Shown: positions 42,700 through 55,724 of the stretch, piece after piece
How positions within the stretch are numbered: the first letter of the stretch is position 1
Layout of the letters: every line of letters starts with the position of its first letter
NCBI RefSeq assembly: GCF_910596095.1
Contig: NC_056550.1
Coordinates: 26,713,001 to 26,777,000, forward strand
Reading direction: 5' to 3'
Length of the DNA stretch: 64,000 bases
Origin: Thunnus maccoyii
Lineage: Eukaryota > Chordata > Actinopteri > Scombriformes > Scombridae
Program-made: the position numbers and the translations under genes
Notes under the pieces: model-generated
Told to the model about the DNA's origin: nothing
What the model saw: only the letters and a program-made list of their open reading frames with translations
Database searches by the model: none

Positions 42700-43442
42700 T
42701 CAGTGACGCCAGTAACGCACAGAGAGAGGGAGAGAGAGAGAGAGGGAGGGAGCAGCTCAGTGCGTTGCGCTCTCTGTGCTCGCCACTGATCTGACAGTGC
42801 ATGGACTAGCTGAACGCGCGGTCGAGCAGCGCTCTGCACAGCACACTGGCGCTGTTGATATCAGTGACGCAGTTACGCAATGATGTACGCCTGGGCAGCC
42901 CGAGACAATCCTTCAGATTAGCGCTTGACCCACAGGATTTGCTGGAGAGGCACCTGATTCACCGGGAGCGACACGCCGAGTCAGAGCAGACAGAATGATC
43001 TAGATTTATATGTGTGTTCAAACGGAGCCTTTTCCACAAGCTTCTCTGTTGCTTTATCACTGTCAGGCGCATTTTACGCACGCATAGCCTAACTCCGGGA
43101 CGCGATAGTTTTAGAGTATCCAAGTGGCCAAAGTGGAGTCATGGCAGGTCTTACGCAGAGCGTGAATATGCCAATAGGAGTGTTTGAGAAACTTTTCCGG
43201 CGGACTCGGTATTTCTCATCATCTGGGATCTGATCATGTATGATATCCCTGCTGCTGTTGGAAACGTCTAATACCTCCCTGATTACCAGATGGATTGCGT
43301 CGTGTCGGCCAGCCGGCTGACATCAGGGCCTAGTCAGTTTAATTTAATTGCTATGCTTGCGTCTTGATTGCTGTATTGAACTCCGTCCAGCATAAATTTG
43401 TAAGTGCACACGGGACACCCAGCTTCTCCTCCTTGTGCCAAA
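42700..43442 (+). promoter_or_regulatory. mpv17l: Probable mpv17l promoter and 5' UTR
   Basis: Composition rises sharply in GC at 42.7 kb. A GA-rich tract (42721-42750) lies between two near-copies of CAGTGACGCNAGTNACGCA (42701-42719 and 42862-42879); the second contains TTACGCAAT, a C/EBP-type site. No TATA box is clear. The start site is unknown; the ATG is at 43443. Confidence 0.5.
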
Positions 43443-44408
43443 ATGAGGAGAGCTGTGCTGAAAGAAGCCGCCAAACGTTTCCCCTGGCTGGCCAATGTCA
43501 CTTTGTACGGGTGCTTATTCGCCGGCGGTGACCTGGTGCACCAACTCATGGCTCAGAAGGAGCGCATGGACTGGAAACACACTCGCAATGTGGCCATCGT
43601 GGCAATTAGCTTCCATGGAAACTTTAATTACTTCTGGCTGCGGGCCCTGGAGCGGCGTTTTCCTGGAAAGTCCGCAGGAATGGTTTTCCGCAAACTCCTG
43701 CTGGACCAAAGCTTTGCGTCGCCTTTGGGCACCAGTGTCTTCTACACGGGTAAGATGTCCTGATCTCAATGTAGCAAATGATTCAGTCTAGCTAATGGGA
43801 AGAAACAAACAGTAGATTGTTAATCTCTGCTTGAAGACCACCGTCTAATGTCCTCTGATGCCAAAAACATCCTAAATCACTAACTTCAAGTTCAAAAGTA
43901 ACCAAACCATCAGAGCAGGAGCACAAGCCCACAATGTCTTTGTTGAGATACATTTTTCCTTTCTTTTTAACTATAACAACATAACTCAATGACTCAGCTG
44001 GACTGCTGTAATTCTTTCACTGGGGCTACTTTGTCACAACCCCCCAGAGTCATTAAAAACGTTAAAGCGTCATTGAATAGAAAAGCAGGAAGAAATACGA
44101 CTGGTATATGGGAATACAGGCATTTAAGCCGATAGTGACGTGATGAGGCTTCCTATCAAGGTTGTCTGTCAGTCAAACATCATGTGGGCCAAGGTGAGGA
44201 GTCATTACGCACGTTTTAAGTCGTGCGTAACGGCGCACAATCGCTTATTACCACAAAACCTGCGTAAACGTCTCCTCTGTCCTGCAGGCGTGAGCTTCCT
44301 GGAGGATAAGGAGGATATATTTGAAGACTGGAGGGAGAAGTTCTTCAACACCTGGAAGGTAAGGAAGGCCTCAGCAGCGTCAAGCGAAGGAAAGTCACCT
44401 TCCCTTCT

Positions 44409-44440
<32 letters not shown>

Positions 44441-46953
44441 GTCACTGCCGCTGCGAGCTCACAACCAGATTAACCTAGATTATGCCACTGCTGCTTTTGC
44501 GCAGTGGGCACGAAGCCCGGGAGCAAACGGGGTAATTCAGTCGTGAGTACTGCCAGCGGATAAAAAAAAAAGTCAGCGAGTTTCTGCGTGTTTTCAGAGT
44601 TGAAATCCTGCAAGATATAAAGTGCAGGGTGATTCTGAGGTGTAACGCTTCATGGTTCTGATAAGTGTGCAGCCATTTTCTAATCAAGGCTGGAATTAAG
44701 GCTCTGCATGTTCAATCCGTCATTTTAGTCGATTACAGAATCCTAAAATCTCTGAAACAATGTTCAGATCAACAGTTGTGGAAAGTAACTAAGTACATTT
44801 ATCAGAATATTGCAATTAAGTGCAATTTTAAAGTACTTAATTATTCACATTTTGTGTTTATTGTGTTTGACAGCTGTTTAGATTAAGATTTTAGATTAGA
44901 ATTATTGTTACAGATTAAACTAACTCTTCCAACTACAACTGTAAAATCAGTAATAATAATCATATATATATATAAAACATCAACAAGAGATTAAGTACTT
45001 TTACTTTTGTCATGCACATTTAACTGCACTTTTAAGTTTTGAATGCAGGGATTTTACTAAGTTATAACAGAGTAATTTTTTTAATTATAGGCGTTTTCTG
45101 CTTTTACTTCCTGGAAATATCTGAGTACTTCCTTCCACCACTGCATGTTCTTAATACCAGTACAGCAGTGTCTCCTTTTCAGTCTTATCTTGAGATACTC
45201 TTTGCTCGTTTCTAACCGAGGAAACACTGAGAAAAGTTTGACTCTTTTCAACAATAAGTCTTGACGGCTGAATATGAGATTGTACAGACTGATGGTTCTG
45301 CAGAGTTGTCATGAAAACGATTTTATTCTTGAGAAATGAATGTAAATCCAGTTTTTTATGAAAAAAAAATACTATTCAGTGCATGTTAGCTGCAGTATGT
45401 GCTGCTTCTTTGCACACAGTCTATTTCCACAACTTTAGAAAGATGCTTTATGGTGTTTTAAGGATCAACACGTCCGATCTAATCTTTAAGTATCTTCATC
45501 TGCATTTATAACACAACACTCATCATGTCCTATCTTCACTTGCAGACTGGACTCATGTACTGGCCATTCATGCAGGTAAACTTGAAAACAATTTATTCTT
45601 TTGTGGGCATTTATATCTGTCGTGTTTTTTTTGCTTTTATATATTTAAAAAGGAAAAACTAAAATCTTTGTTGTTGTGCTGTCTGACAGAAATGTTTCAT
45701 GCTTTGACAATTTTGTGCCACAAATGACATGTATTAGCCTCATATATGTCCACTAAAACCTGATGTAAAAGTATAACTTTAATAAATATGTGTATCAAAT
45801 CTGATTAAAATCTCATAATCAGTGAAAACACATTAAATCCGTCGATGGTGATGGATGACTGGCTGGTATTTCTGTCACCAAACAAGAAATACGGAAGAGG
45901 AATAAAGTGAATTCATAAATTCATAATTTATTAATTAGTCCTACTTTTATCCTACTTTAATCGTTGAATCAACATAATTCCATTTATCTAGCTGAAACTG
46001 AATTTTAAGTCAAGGAACCCAATTTTAACAGCATTGATCAAACTATGTAAACTTTAATAAATCATTTCCTTATTTGTAATGTTTAATAATCCATCATTGA
46101 ACCTGAGCTCATCTACAAGAGGCATAAACATTGGGAAGCAGCCAGTGTCGCCCATCTGACCACATTTATTCTTAATAACTAACTGTATAACAATAAAGGC
46201 ATAAAAATCTAAATCATTTATAAAAAAAAATGTTAATTAAAATGAAAATAATTGTGTACAATTGTGGAAACATTGTTGAGCACAATGTAAAATACAAACA
46301 ATGCAGGAACACATATTAAATGGGAATTAAATTCATGAGGTTTCCCTTTAAACTTACCTCGAAGGTTGTAATATAAACTTCTTTAAAAACTTTATTGACA
46401 AACTATTGATTTTAGGTTGACTTCTATAAGAACTGTTTCATATTAGTCTTTCATTATCACTATTGATCCAAATAAGAAATAATGTTTGGTGAAAACTACA
46501 AGAATAAATAAATTAAATTAAATTGGAAATAACAAAATATTCATTGAATGAACAAGAGCATCGTTATACTGTTTGTTCTTTACAGTAGTGATAATACTGG
46601 ACTTCTCTGCTTTGACAGATGTTAAATCTACACAGGATTAAAATATGTTTCCATTGAAAAAGGCTGTGCAGTGACATTATGTAACCTGTACATTAGTACA
46701 TTATTATTCATGTCACATTTTTTTCACCTCTTCACAGTTTCTGAACTTTGTCCTGATGCCGCTGCACATGCGAACAGCCTTCATGGGCTGCTGCGCCTTC
46801 CTCTGGGCCACTTTCTTGTGCTTCTCACGGCATAGCGGCGACGGCACCGCCGCCGTGGCTCTGGCCTTCGTCATGGACCCCCGCAAGACTCTGGAGGAGA
46901 TGCGAGAGGCCCGTTTGGCCCGAAAAAAGCGAAGGATCCAGAGGGAAAACTGA
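43443..46953 (+). CDS. mpv17l: Mpv17-like protein, complete
   Basis: Member of the Mpv17/PMP22 family of small four-helix membrane proteins of mitochondria and peroxisomes, linked to reactive-oxygen handling in mammals. Exons: 43443-43749, 44288-44358, 45546-45575, 46738-46953 (624 nt, 207 residues plus TGA); phases agree throughout. Start CCAAAATGAGG is the first ATG of the open frame. Family features: FPWLANVTLYGCLFAGGDL (first hydrophobic segment), FHGNFNYFWLRALER, GLMYWPFMQFLNFVLMPLHM and AFLWATFLCFSRHSGDG. These match mammalian MPV17L rather than MPV17 or PXMP2. The third exon is only 30 nt (TGLMYWPFMQ). The C-terminal tail is basic (RKKRRIQREN) and differs from the human tail as I recall it. 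Confidence 0.95.
43750..46737 (+). other. mpv17l: mpv17l introns
   Basis: Intron 1 (43750-44287) has a 9-bp inverted repeat TTACGCACG/CGTGCGTAA at 44205-44230. Intron 2 (44359-45545) has (CA)13 at 44409-44434 and a degenerate dispersed element at 44776-45150. Intron 3 (45576-46737) is AT-rich with nothing recognised. Confidence 0.6.
44776..45150 (+). mobile_element. Degenerate relative of the 32283-33020 element
   Basis: GTGGAAAGTAACTAAGTACA at the start, TTTGACAGCTGTTTAGATTA in the body, and GAATGCAGGGATTTTACTAA then GAGTACTTCCTTCCACCACTG at the end. It lacks the nested hAT insert. Confidence 0.65.
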
Positions 46954-48772
46954 AGGGAGGAGGACATCGCTTCTGTCATTCGGACCTTTGAGCTTTATCA
47001 GGACTGACGGGTTTTCTCTTTTGCTTAACCTGCACCCACATACTGAAGAGCATGTTACTGGTTGGAGACATGCACTCACACATACACACGCAACAGTTTA
47101 ACAGATATGGGTTTTGAAGGCCAGTGTAATAACAATAATAACATATTTGGTCTTGAAGCTGCTGATATGTTGATTTAATCTTCCTGCGCTGAATATTATT
47201 GTTTTATTGGACCTTTTTTATGCCAAAAACATGTCGTATTTTCCCCAAAACAGAATTCTCAATAACATGGGAAAGCATTTAGATAAAAGAGGATAATGAA
47301 ACACAACTGAAACAGGTTAATAAGAAAATATAGTAGTTATAATTTGTGTAAAATACTTTAATCAATTCAGATTAGGGCTTCAAAATGAACAAATAACAAA
47401 CAGCACGGTATTCAACAGTAAACAAACACACCCTGACAGCTGGCGAATAACTGTTATAATGTTAATATCAGGTACGGTGGTGAAATCCTGCATACACACA
47501 CAAGAATGACTTCTTTAAAGGGGCAGTCCACCAACTTTTTTCAGTGTGATAAGTACTACTCTGCATGTGGAAACAGTTGTATAATGTCTTCGTCGGCTCT
47601 GGAGAAGCTTTGTCAAATAAATAACCTCGATGATGTCATAGCAAAGTCATCGGGGTGGTCCTGGCGTGGGCTTGGAGGCTTCTCAGTGCGTGGAGTTTGA
47701 AGGATGTGGGCAGGAAGGATGTAATGAAAGATGCTTTTGTGGTGCATCATGGGAATTGTAGGACCCAGTGATTTTAGGACTGACTCATCCAAGGGACTGA
47801 AGTCAGGATCTCAGCCTCTGCTGCATAAATTTGTAATTCTTTCCTTAAATTTGTCTCTCGCAGGCTCCCCAAATATATGGGAACTACACTAAACTGCTGG
47901 AGTCTCAAATTATGGACTCAATACTCAGTTTTAACACCTATTACGCCCGACTTTTACAGTTGATTTTGCAACATAAAGGCGTGTTCACATTACTGGGGGG
48001 GTAAAACAGCTTTTATGTTCCCCTCCTTCACTTTAATGTATGTTGTGTGTGGCAACGGCTTTTTGCAGATGTCCGCGGTGCGCCGAGCGGAGCAAGGGGT
48101 GCAGCGAAAGTTTAATTTTTTGACCCGAGCTACGCTGACGTTTGTGGGTGCAGCCAATCACAGTCGACCTCTGCTTGAACTGTAAGATAGATGAAAAACT
48201 AATAACTTGTGTGTCTGATTTTTTCAGAGCTGCACAATAACAAATTAGCCTCATATTAAGACCAGATAAAAAAAAAAAAAGATATCAGCTTGGTAAAATA
48301 TATGCATACAAAAACAGTTTGAGTCTGTGAAACGTAGCGATCTACTGCTAGTGACATTAGCATTGTAGCTTGTAGGCTTGTGGCACCGTTTAGTCCAGCA
48401 TGACCAGCAGTTCCAGAGCAGAACATTACTGCACCGACCAGCGTTGCCTGATGGGAAACGTTAAAGTATCGTACCAGAGGCTTAAATGTGTAATTTAAGA
48501 AAACACGTCTTTATTGAGACAAACGACTTTTTGACACCACCTACAAATCTCATTTTCTTTACTTTTTTTGACATGGATGCAGCAATAATCTCTTGAGAAC
48601 TACAGCCGTGCTCATGAGTCATGTTCATCATCACAACAAGCATGATTGGCTAGAAAGACGTCATGTGAGAAGAGATGCGTAAACAGAGACGTAGGATCCA
48701 TATTTTAATATCCTGATCGTGTCAAGAAATTAATTAAAATGAGATATTCTAGACTGATTATAGCTACTAATA

Positions 48773-49276
48773 CTAAGTGTTGTGGATATTTTGAGCGATG
48801 GTCAGCAGTGGAGAAAGGCGCACACGAGACTTAAGACTGATGTCTTAATGCTGAAAACTGTTTATTGAAGCACTCGGCCAAGTGGAGAACCAAAAACAGT
48901 AAACACCAGAGTGATCTGCTGCGATGCCATCTCTGAAGGCCCGAGTCCTCGTCTTTATCAGCCTACAATATGAAAAATTAGTCTGATTGGTTCACTAGTT
49001 TCTAAACAAGGGACTGCACTTTACCAGTTTTGGTTTGAGCGTCTGACTGTGTCGTCCACCCATCTGTGTTGTTTAGGGAAGCCTCCTCTGACCTCGGTAA
49101 CCATGGAAATGCTGATATACCCTCTATCAGAGAGGTTTCCGCCTTCCCCAAAACCTCACAGACAGCTGACGTCTCGAGGAGAGATTAAGAATTACAGCGT
49201 GACCTCAAGGCTTCGTCTTGATCCGATGTCACTCCAACCTGTAACCCCTAAAGATGGAAAATTCCATAACACTAAG
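48773..49276 (+). mobile_element. Solo LTR with exact 5-bp target duplication, copy 2
   Basis: 494 bp (48778-49271) starting TGTTGTGGATATT and ending TTCCATAACA, flanked on both sides by CTAAG. It is the same family as 2869-3330. TG...CA ends plus a 5-bp duplication indicate a retroelement LTR with no internal part left. Confidence 0.82.
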
Positions 49277-50191
49277 TGTCACAAAATGATCAAGTTATCG
49301 TACATTATGGGACTTTTGGCATTATTGATCATACAGAGGGCAAAATGATTGTACAACTACAACATTTATCGTACATCTGGCAACGCTGGGACTGACAAAA
49401 CATGTAGCATAGGACCCTTGTTTTTCTGCTGTAATGTGAATAAACCCTTCTAGTCCCAAACCAGCTCACAATACTTAAGTATTGGAGGAAATAAACAAGA
49501 TACAGATAATTCTTATAGGCATTACTAGTAGTAGATTTAAAAATATCAAGTTTGTGGCGCTGAGAGTGACGCTGGAGAAAAGGTCATGGGGTTATAAAAA
49601 TCAAAAGGGGTTCATCATCCGGAGAGCGTAAAGGTGCTCAGTAAATGTTATAGCAAACTGCTCATTAGATTCGGACATTTCTTGCGTACGAAGGGGTATA
49701 AAGGGGAGATTTTGGCCTGATGAAGGTGCTGAAAGAAAGGTCAAGGGGTCCCCAAAAATGATTAGGATTCATCCTTTTACAGAATCCCGCCAGTAATTGT
49801 AGACTCAAGATCTACAAATAAGAAGTTTAATCATTAAGAAAACTTTTCCAGCAAAGTGAAATTCATTTATGGGATGTCGGGTCTAAGTGCTAGAGCCAGG
49901 CACACGTTGTCTACAGTTGGAACAACAGATAAAATGAGGTTTCAGTTGAATTAAGACTGGACACTTTAGAGGACACCTCTGCTGTGATGGTGGGCCGTTA
50001 CTGCTTTTTGTGCCGGTGGCACTGGGTCGGTCTGAGCCCATAATGCATTGCAGCACCTGAGACCAGATTTAAGGGCTCGATATTCCTGCTTTACACCAGT
50101 CGTGCCTTCTCTTGGTGACAAGACTGCCCCGAGCACTGATCTGCAAGCTTGCATTGTTTGGCTGACTGTTGATGGTCATTGGTGACATGAG

Positions 50192-50212
50192 ATATATATA
50201 TATATATATAAT

Positions 50213-50252
<40 letters not shown>
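50192..50252. repeat. Compound (AT)n(GT)n microsatellite
   Basis: About 30 bp of AT followed by about 30 bp of GT. Confidence 0.95.
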
Positions 50253-50253
<1 letters not shown>

Positions 50254-50658
50254 AATTATAACTAAACTGAATTCCTGCATTTATTTTGGGATGCACTGAT
50301 GTAACAGAAAAATCAGAAGCGCTCGTCATCTGGGAAGTAAGAATGTGCTCACTAATCTGCCCATAAAATATTAAAAAGAAAGAAATGATGGGTAGCAGAA
50401 AGGTCAGTAGGTCATCAAAAACATTAGAGGGATCATGAAAACAGTAGATTTTATGGAAACGCAGCTTTTATAGGTTTCAAGACACTTTGTCAGAGTGTTC
50501 AAGGAGAAAATAATTCAAGAGGAAAGGTCAGGGTGTCACCAAAATAATTTGGAATCATCCTCCAGGGATCATAAATATTCACAACTATTTTTATGGTGAT
50601 CTGACCGGTAATTTTGAAAGGTATGTACCTCTGAGTTGAAGTGTTGAACATACAGATG

Positions 50659-50878
50659 TAAAGGAATAGTCCCGCTTTTTTGGGTAATACTCTTTATTTA
50701 ACAGTGTGCAGCCAGTTAGCTTAGCTTAGCATAAAGACTGGAAAGCAGGGGGAAACAGCTTATGTTGAAAATTTTAAAAATCTGCCGCTAAATTTCACGT
50801 AACTCCCCGATAAGAACTACAAACTGCCACCAATGGTAAAAAAAAAAAAAATTGAATAAGTTTAACTGTTCCTTTAAG
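50659..50878 (+). mobile_element. MITE-like element (TTAGCTTAGCATAAAGACTG type)
   Basis: Ends TAAAGGAATAGTCCCGC and TTTAACTGTTCCTTTAAG are inverted copies of each other with mismatches. The inner motif TTAGCTTAGCATAAAGACTG is very common in teleost repeats. The class is uncertain; a TTAA-type origin is possible. Confidence 0.6.
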
Positions 50879-51917
50879 ACGGATAACAATGATCTTAAGT
50901 TCATCACCTCCAATCTAACGGGCTCGTTATGCGTTATTGTGAAAGGATCAGTATCAGTGCATCCCGCTTGTGTTGTGTCTCCTAGTTTGACCTGTGAAGC
51001 TACAGTATCTTAATCCTGTCCTCTTACTTGAAACACCGAATAGGTTGCCATCAGCCCAGATACCTTATCGTGTAACACATCCTCAGTTATTTAAACCTAT
51101 GACCCACTGTTCACTCTTGTTTAGATTCTAATGACCTTTTTAGTAAAGCTGAAAAACTTAATATGGAAAAGAAATTTGAAGATTTCGTCGCTGAATATAC
51201 ACGTAGTATGTGAAAAGTCATGCATTGTACTTTTATGGGTAAAGTATCTCGATTTATCAGTTACACTAGTTAGAACCGAGTTTATACACACTGCTAGCGG
51301 TTTGGACACAGCTCTTCTGTAGATAAGCTTCAATAACACCATACACATTCAATTTTTCCGTGTACAAAACGAAAATAAAACCTCTTAAAAATGTTCTATA
51401 TGGTTCAAAACAGTGTATGAAAGTCCATATTATGCATGATATTGTGATGACTGGTTTACAGCGAACTGTGAGAACCTCAGCGATGTCGTAGTGCAGCATT
51501 AGTGCTTTGATATGTTCAGAAATAGGACGCTTCTTTGTTGTGTGAACACTTTTATGTCCTTTCTGAAAAGGCACCAGACATGAATAAACCAGAGTCAAAT
51601 TGAGTCTTCACACCTCTCTTCTGTTCTGTTGAGTAAATCTGATGATGTCGTGAGCACAGGTTTTTAATGAGATTCGATTGGTAAATTGTGTCAGAGTTAA
51701 GCCACGAACGGCAGTTTAAGGTGTCGAATCAGCTTCCTGGAGCGGATTAAGACACAAGGACGACAGCAGTAACACTTTAAAGAACATCTCAGTCATTAAA
51801 AAGTCATGAACAGGAAGAAAAACCTCCTCAGCAGAGATTATAATCACCTACAACCAAAGGAGAAGCACTTTCACTAAATAATAATAATGATGACAATAAA
51901 CTTGACACAAACAGCAC

Positions 51918-52175
51918 TAGAGCTAAAACTAACGATTATTTTCACCATCAAATAAACTGTCTATTATGTTCTTGATTAATCGTTTGGATTAATTCATATC
52001 ACATCAGATCCCTTGTTTTGTCCAACCAACAGTCCAAAATCCAAAATATTCAGTTTACTATGATGTACGACTAAGAAAAGCAGAAAATTCTCACATGTCA
52101 GAACTTTACACCATCAAATGTTTGACATTTCTGCTTGAAAAATAACTTAAATGATTCATCGATTAACAGAATAGT
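51918..52175 (+). mobile_element. hAT-type MITE family, right end lost
   Basis: Begins TAGAGCTAAAACTAACGATT, continues TTGTTTTGTCCAACCAACAG, AAAATATTCAGTTTAC, ATTCATCGATTAACAGAATA; the final inverted end is missing. Confidence 0.7.
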
Positions 52176-54807
52176 GATCACATGATAACTGAGATCAAGA
52201 TGTAAATATCTCAACAGATACAAGTCAGCGTTTCTGTTTCGTTTTCATTTATATTGTCAACGTTGAGTGAAACTCTCGTATCTCTGTAAAGTGAGATTCT
52301 TCCAAGAGTCGGTCATTTGAGCTGTAAATATCTTAGATTTTACCCAAACAGCAACAATCAGTTTACCAAATCTAATTTATGTTTTGTAGATTCTCACTTC
52401 AATGCTTCATTCAATTCTTTTTTTTTTTAAAGGTTAAAATAAAAAATTAATTAAAAATCCCCAAACCAAAATACAAAATAGTTGTCAATTTTATTTTCTT
52501 TCAGTTGACTAATCTATTAATTGTTCTTATGTGGTGTTTTACTGAGGTAAATGTTTTAAGAGTTAAATACAATCAAAGTTTAATAAATGTCAAAAATGTA
52601 AAAGATAAGATGCAGAATCAGGTAATAAAAAGAACGACTGAGCACCTACAGTATAATGTTTAACAGGTATAGTGTTTAACCATGTTTACCATCTTTTTTA
52701 GAGTGTTAGTACGCTAACGTTTGCTGTAAAGCACTGAAATCAAAGTACAGGTGAGGCTGATGGGAGTTTTGCAGGGATTTGATCATAAACCAACATTTTG
52801 ATGTGATGATGGTTCTACAGGAAAAGTCAAGACCTCACTGAAGTTATTACAAATTACCCTTTTATCCAATAGTTGTTGAGACATTTTACTGAAAGCCACA
52901 AACATCAACCTCATGGTGGCGCTAGAGGAGGTCAGAGGGTCACCAAAGTCAGTGGGATTCACCCTCTGGGGAACATGAACAGCTGTAATTTAATTTGTTA
53001 AGCACCTTTTAAGATAATAGTTATAAAGTGCTTTGAAGAGTAGAGAACACCGAAGATAACTGAAACATAGAATCAGATATTAAAAACACTAAAATGAATG
53101 TAATGAACATAAACAAACAGAAACCAAACATTCAAATACAGATATAAAGTAATCACAGCACAATAAAAGACAGACGCTGCAGACTGTAAACATGACACTG
53201 CCTGTCTGTGCAAGTGTGTTTTTAAAGGGAATTGAAGGTCGACACTGAAATGGCGAGCTTGAGTTGCTCTGGCGAGGCGTTCAGAGGTCACAGGGTGATG
53301 ACGGTGAAGGCTCTGGCACCTCTTGTCACCGACCTCGATCTAAAACAACGGAGAGATCCGTTTCAGATGACTTTGGGCTGTTATTTGACTCATACGGGGG
53401 TTGTTGTTAAGATATTTCAGGCTCGACCAAAGTGCTAGACCAACCGATTGCTGCACATGTGATCAAATAAAATATGATGTATTGTTAAACAGTAAATGAA
53501 ACCACCCAAAAGCACATAAAATAGTTGGAATCAGCCAGCTGCAGCATGAAAGTGACCTCAGAGTTTCTGTAAACATCAGTTATGTAGCTCAGATATGAAG
53601 CAAGGACGAAGTGGAATGCAGTGTGTGTATATATAAAACAGCTTTATGCTCTAGTGATGGTGCGTGTGGATTAACCAGGATCAGATAGGCCTCGTTAATC
53701 CCTCTGCAAAAGGACAGAGATGACCCAGTGTGACCTCTGACCCCACCGACAGGAAGTGAAACTCCTCCCAATCAGAGTCCAGGATGCTGTCAGGTGCCAG
53801 ACAGCCGTTCAACACACCCTCCTTCAGTAACCCTCAGAAACATTAACCACCGTCACACGTCATGTAAGTGAGAGGATGCAGAGCAGGAGGTGGAGGAGAG
53901 TTCAGTATTCAGGGTTAATAATTAAGAATAATAAGATATTATAATAGTATAATAATAAGAAATGACATAGAAAACAGCAATAAGATGTTGAAGATGATAT
54001 GATGTGTAAATCCTCTTAATGCTGTTTGTTTCTTTTCACCTGTTGATCTGAATAAAACAGTAATTTTTGGTGCGCTGTAGGAAGATGGCCTTATTTAAAT
54101 GAAATGTTTGTTCTTACATCAACGGACGTGTGAGTATTCAATGCATGGTCAGTTAACTCAATATTGTCTGGGGTTGGGCTTATTAAAAACTAAATAGAAG
54201 CACATTTAAGAACACATGAAATGGAATTTATTACTTTCGTGAACATCACTAAGAGTTTGAGGTTCACGTTCTTTTTATTCTTGATAATCAATTATAAAGA
54301 TATCAGCAACAGCACCAGTTTCTTGCATATTTGTGTTGCAATACTTACAAACATATGATCTGGATAAACTATTTGACTTTAGCTGAATGTGAAATTCCCT
54401 CCAAACTGAGCTGTCTACATGAGCAAACTCTATCCAGCGAGGAAGACTGTGAGATGTGGTTGAAAGCTCCAGAACCAGAAGTATATGGTACTTTGTATGT
54501 GAGTATTAGGTTGTTCCAACAGTCACAGAACACAACTCAGGAGAAGAAGAGCAGTTTTTATTTATTTTTTTATTGTCTATGGAAGCCCGTTTCCTGTATA
54601 AGGAAAAAAATAAAAGAAATAGCAACAAATCATCATATTTTGCATGAAAGAAAGGGATGTTTGGTGAGTAAAATATTCATCTGAAAAGTAATTAGTAACA
54701 GCTGTAGTAATACTTCACTGCTCTGAAAAGTAGTAAAGTATAAAGTAGCATAAAACAGAAATAACTGAAGAAAAGTTAATCTCAAATTTGACTAATTATA
54801 CTAAAAA

Positions 54808-55086
54808 TACACTCACAGAGCACTTTATTAGGAACACCTGTGCAATCTAATGCAATCCAATACAACAGCTCTGTCATAAATTCTACTTTTAAGAAGCTTA
54901 TACATTTTCAGTTTTTGTTGACGTTGTCAGAAAGGTGATAATTCTACTTCATGTTCCTAATATTCTATCCGCCCCATCAACAGAGCTGAAAACTGAAACT
55001 GTCTAAGCTTTCTAAAAGTAGAATTTATGGCAGAGCCTCTATATTAGACTGCACAGGTGTTTCTAATAAAGTGCTCTTTGAGTGTA
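54808..55086. mobile_element. Mariner-like foldback MITE with TA duplication
   Basis: The element 54810-55084 (275 bp) starts CACTCACAGAGCACTTTATT and ends CTAATAAAGTGCTCTTTGAGTG, flanked by TA on both sides. The pairing runs far inside (AAATTCTACTTTTAAGAAGC with CTTTCTAAAAGTAGAATTTA), so most of it can fold back. It is non-coding. Confidence 0.85.
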
Positions 55087-55379
55087 TTTAGTTACCACTG
55101 CAAACCAGACTCACACCAGATCTTTTTACTTTAAAAAAAAAAAATCTTTTGCCAATGATGTGCACACATTTTAAAAGTGCTATATAAATAAAGTAATAAA
55201 ATAATAATACATTATCATTATTGTTGTTTTTGTTGTTGTTGTCTTATCTTTCCGACAGCACCAGAAGGCAGCACCGGCCTCTTATAATCATGGATGCTCT
55301 TATAATACATCCGTGCTGGTAATCCATCAAAACGTCTAGACTGTGCAGATTATGCAGATACCCCCCCCACCCCTCCTTT

Positions 55380-55724
55380 CTCCCACTGATATCACCACTC
55401 TGATTGGACAACGATCCCCGATCCCGCCCATCTCTAATTGATTGACAGATTACTGACCAATAGCAACAGGTGACGAGGCTGCCATCTAACTTGTGATTGG
55501 TTAGTTCGTCTGGACAATATGAACGGCAACATGTATTGTTCGACGTCTTCCCAAGGCAGCAACAACTTTGTGGGTTCCAACTTCGAGCGAGTCGGCTAAT
55601 AGTTTTCTTTCATCGTTTCGGCTCAACGTTTAACCGGCAAACTTTGTCGGTAAAACTAACAGCACACGAGGAGGATTTAGAAAAAGTATCTGGCCGTTAA
55701 AATTGCGTCGAACGAAGCTTGAAC
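55380..55724 (+). promoter_or_regulatory. nde1: Probable nde1 promoter and non-coding first exon
   Basis: Three CCAAT-type boxes lie close together: CTGATTGGAC (about 55399), GACCAATAGC (about 55456) and TGATTGGTTA (about 55494). A strong donor, CTTGAAC|GTAAGTTATA, ends at 55724. An acceptor TTTTAACAG near 56399 or CCCGCAG at 56407 would join it to the start-codon exon. The exact start site is unknown. Confidence 0.55.

Larger units (their letters stand above)
46954..55379. other. mpv17l: Spacer between mpv17l and nde1
   Basis: The mpv17l 3' UTR starts here; its end is unclear. Contents: a repeat-like stretch at about 47510-47850 (AAAGGGGCAGTCCACCAACT), a solo LTR (48778-49271), an (AT)/(GT) run (50192-50252), a MITE-like sequence (50659-50878), a hAT-type MITE copy (51918-52175) and a mariner-like MITE (54810-55084). 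No other gene is supported. Confidence 0.6.

Noticed and set aside
43515..43769. 84-codon minus-strand frame
   Set aside because: Antisense shadow of mpv17l exon 1.
54331..54684. 117-codon plus-strand frame
   Set aside because: AT-rich, no recognisable domain, no splice or promoter context; length is within chance for this composition.
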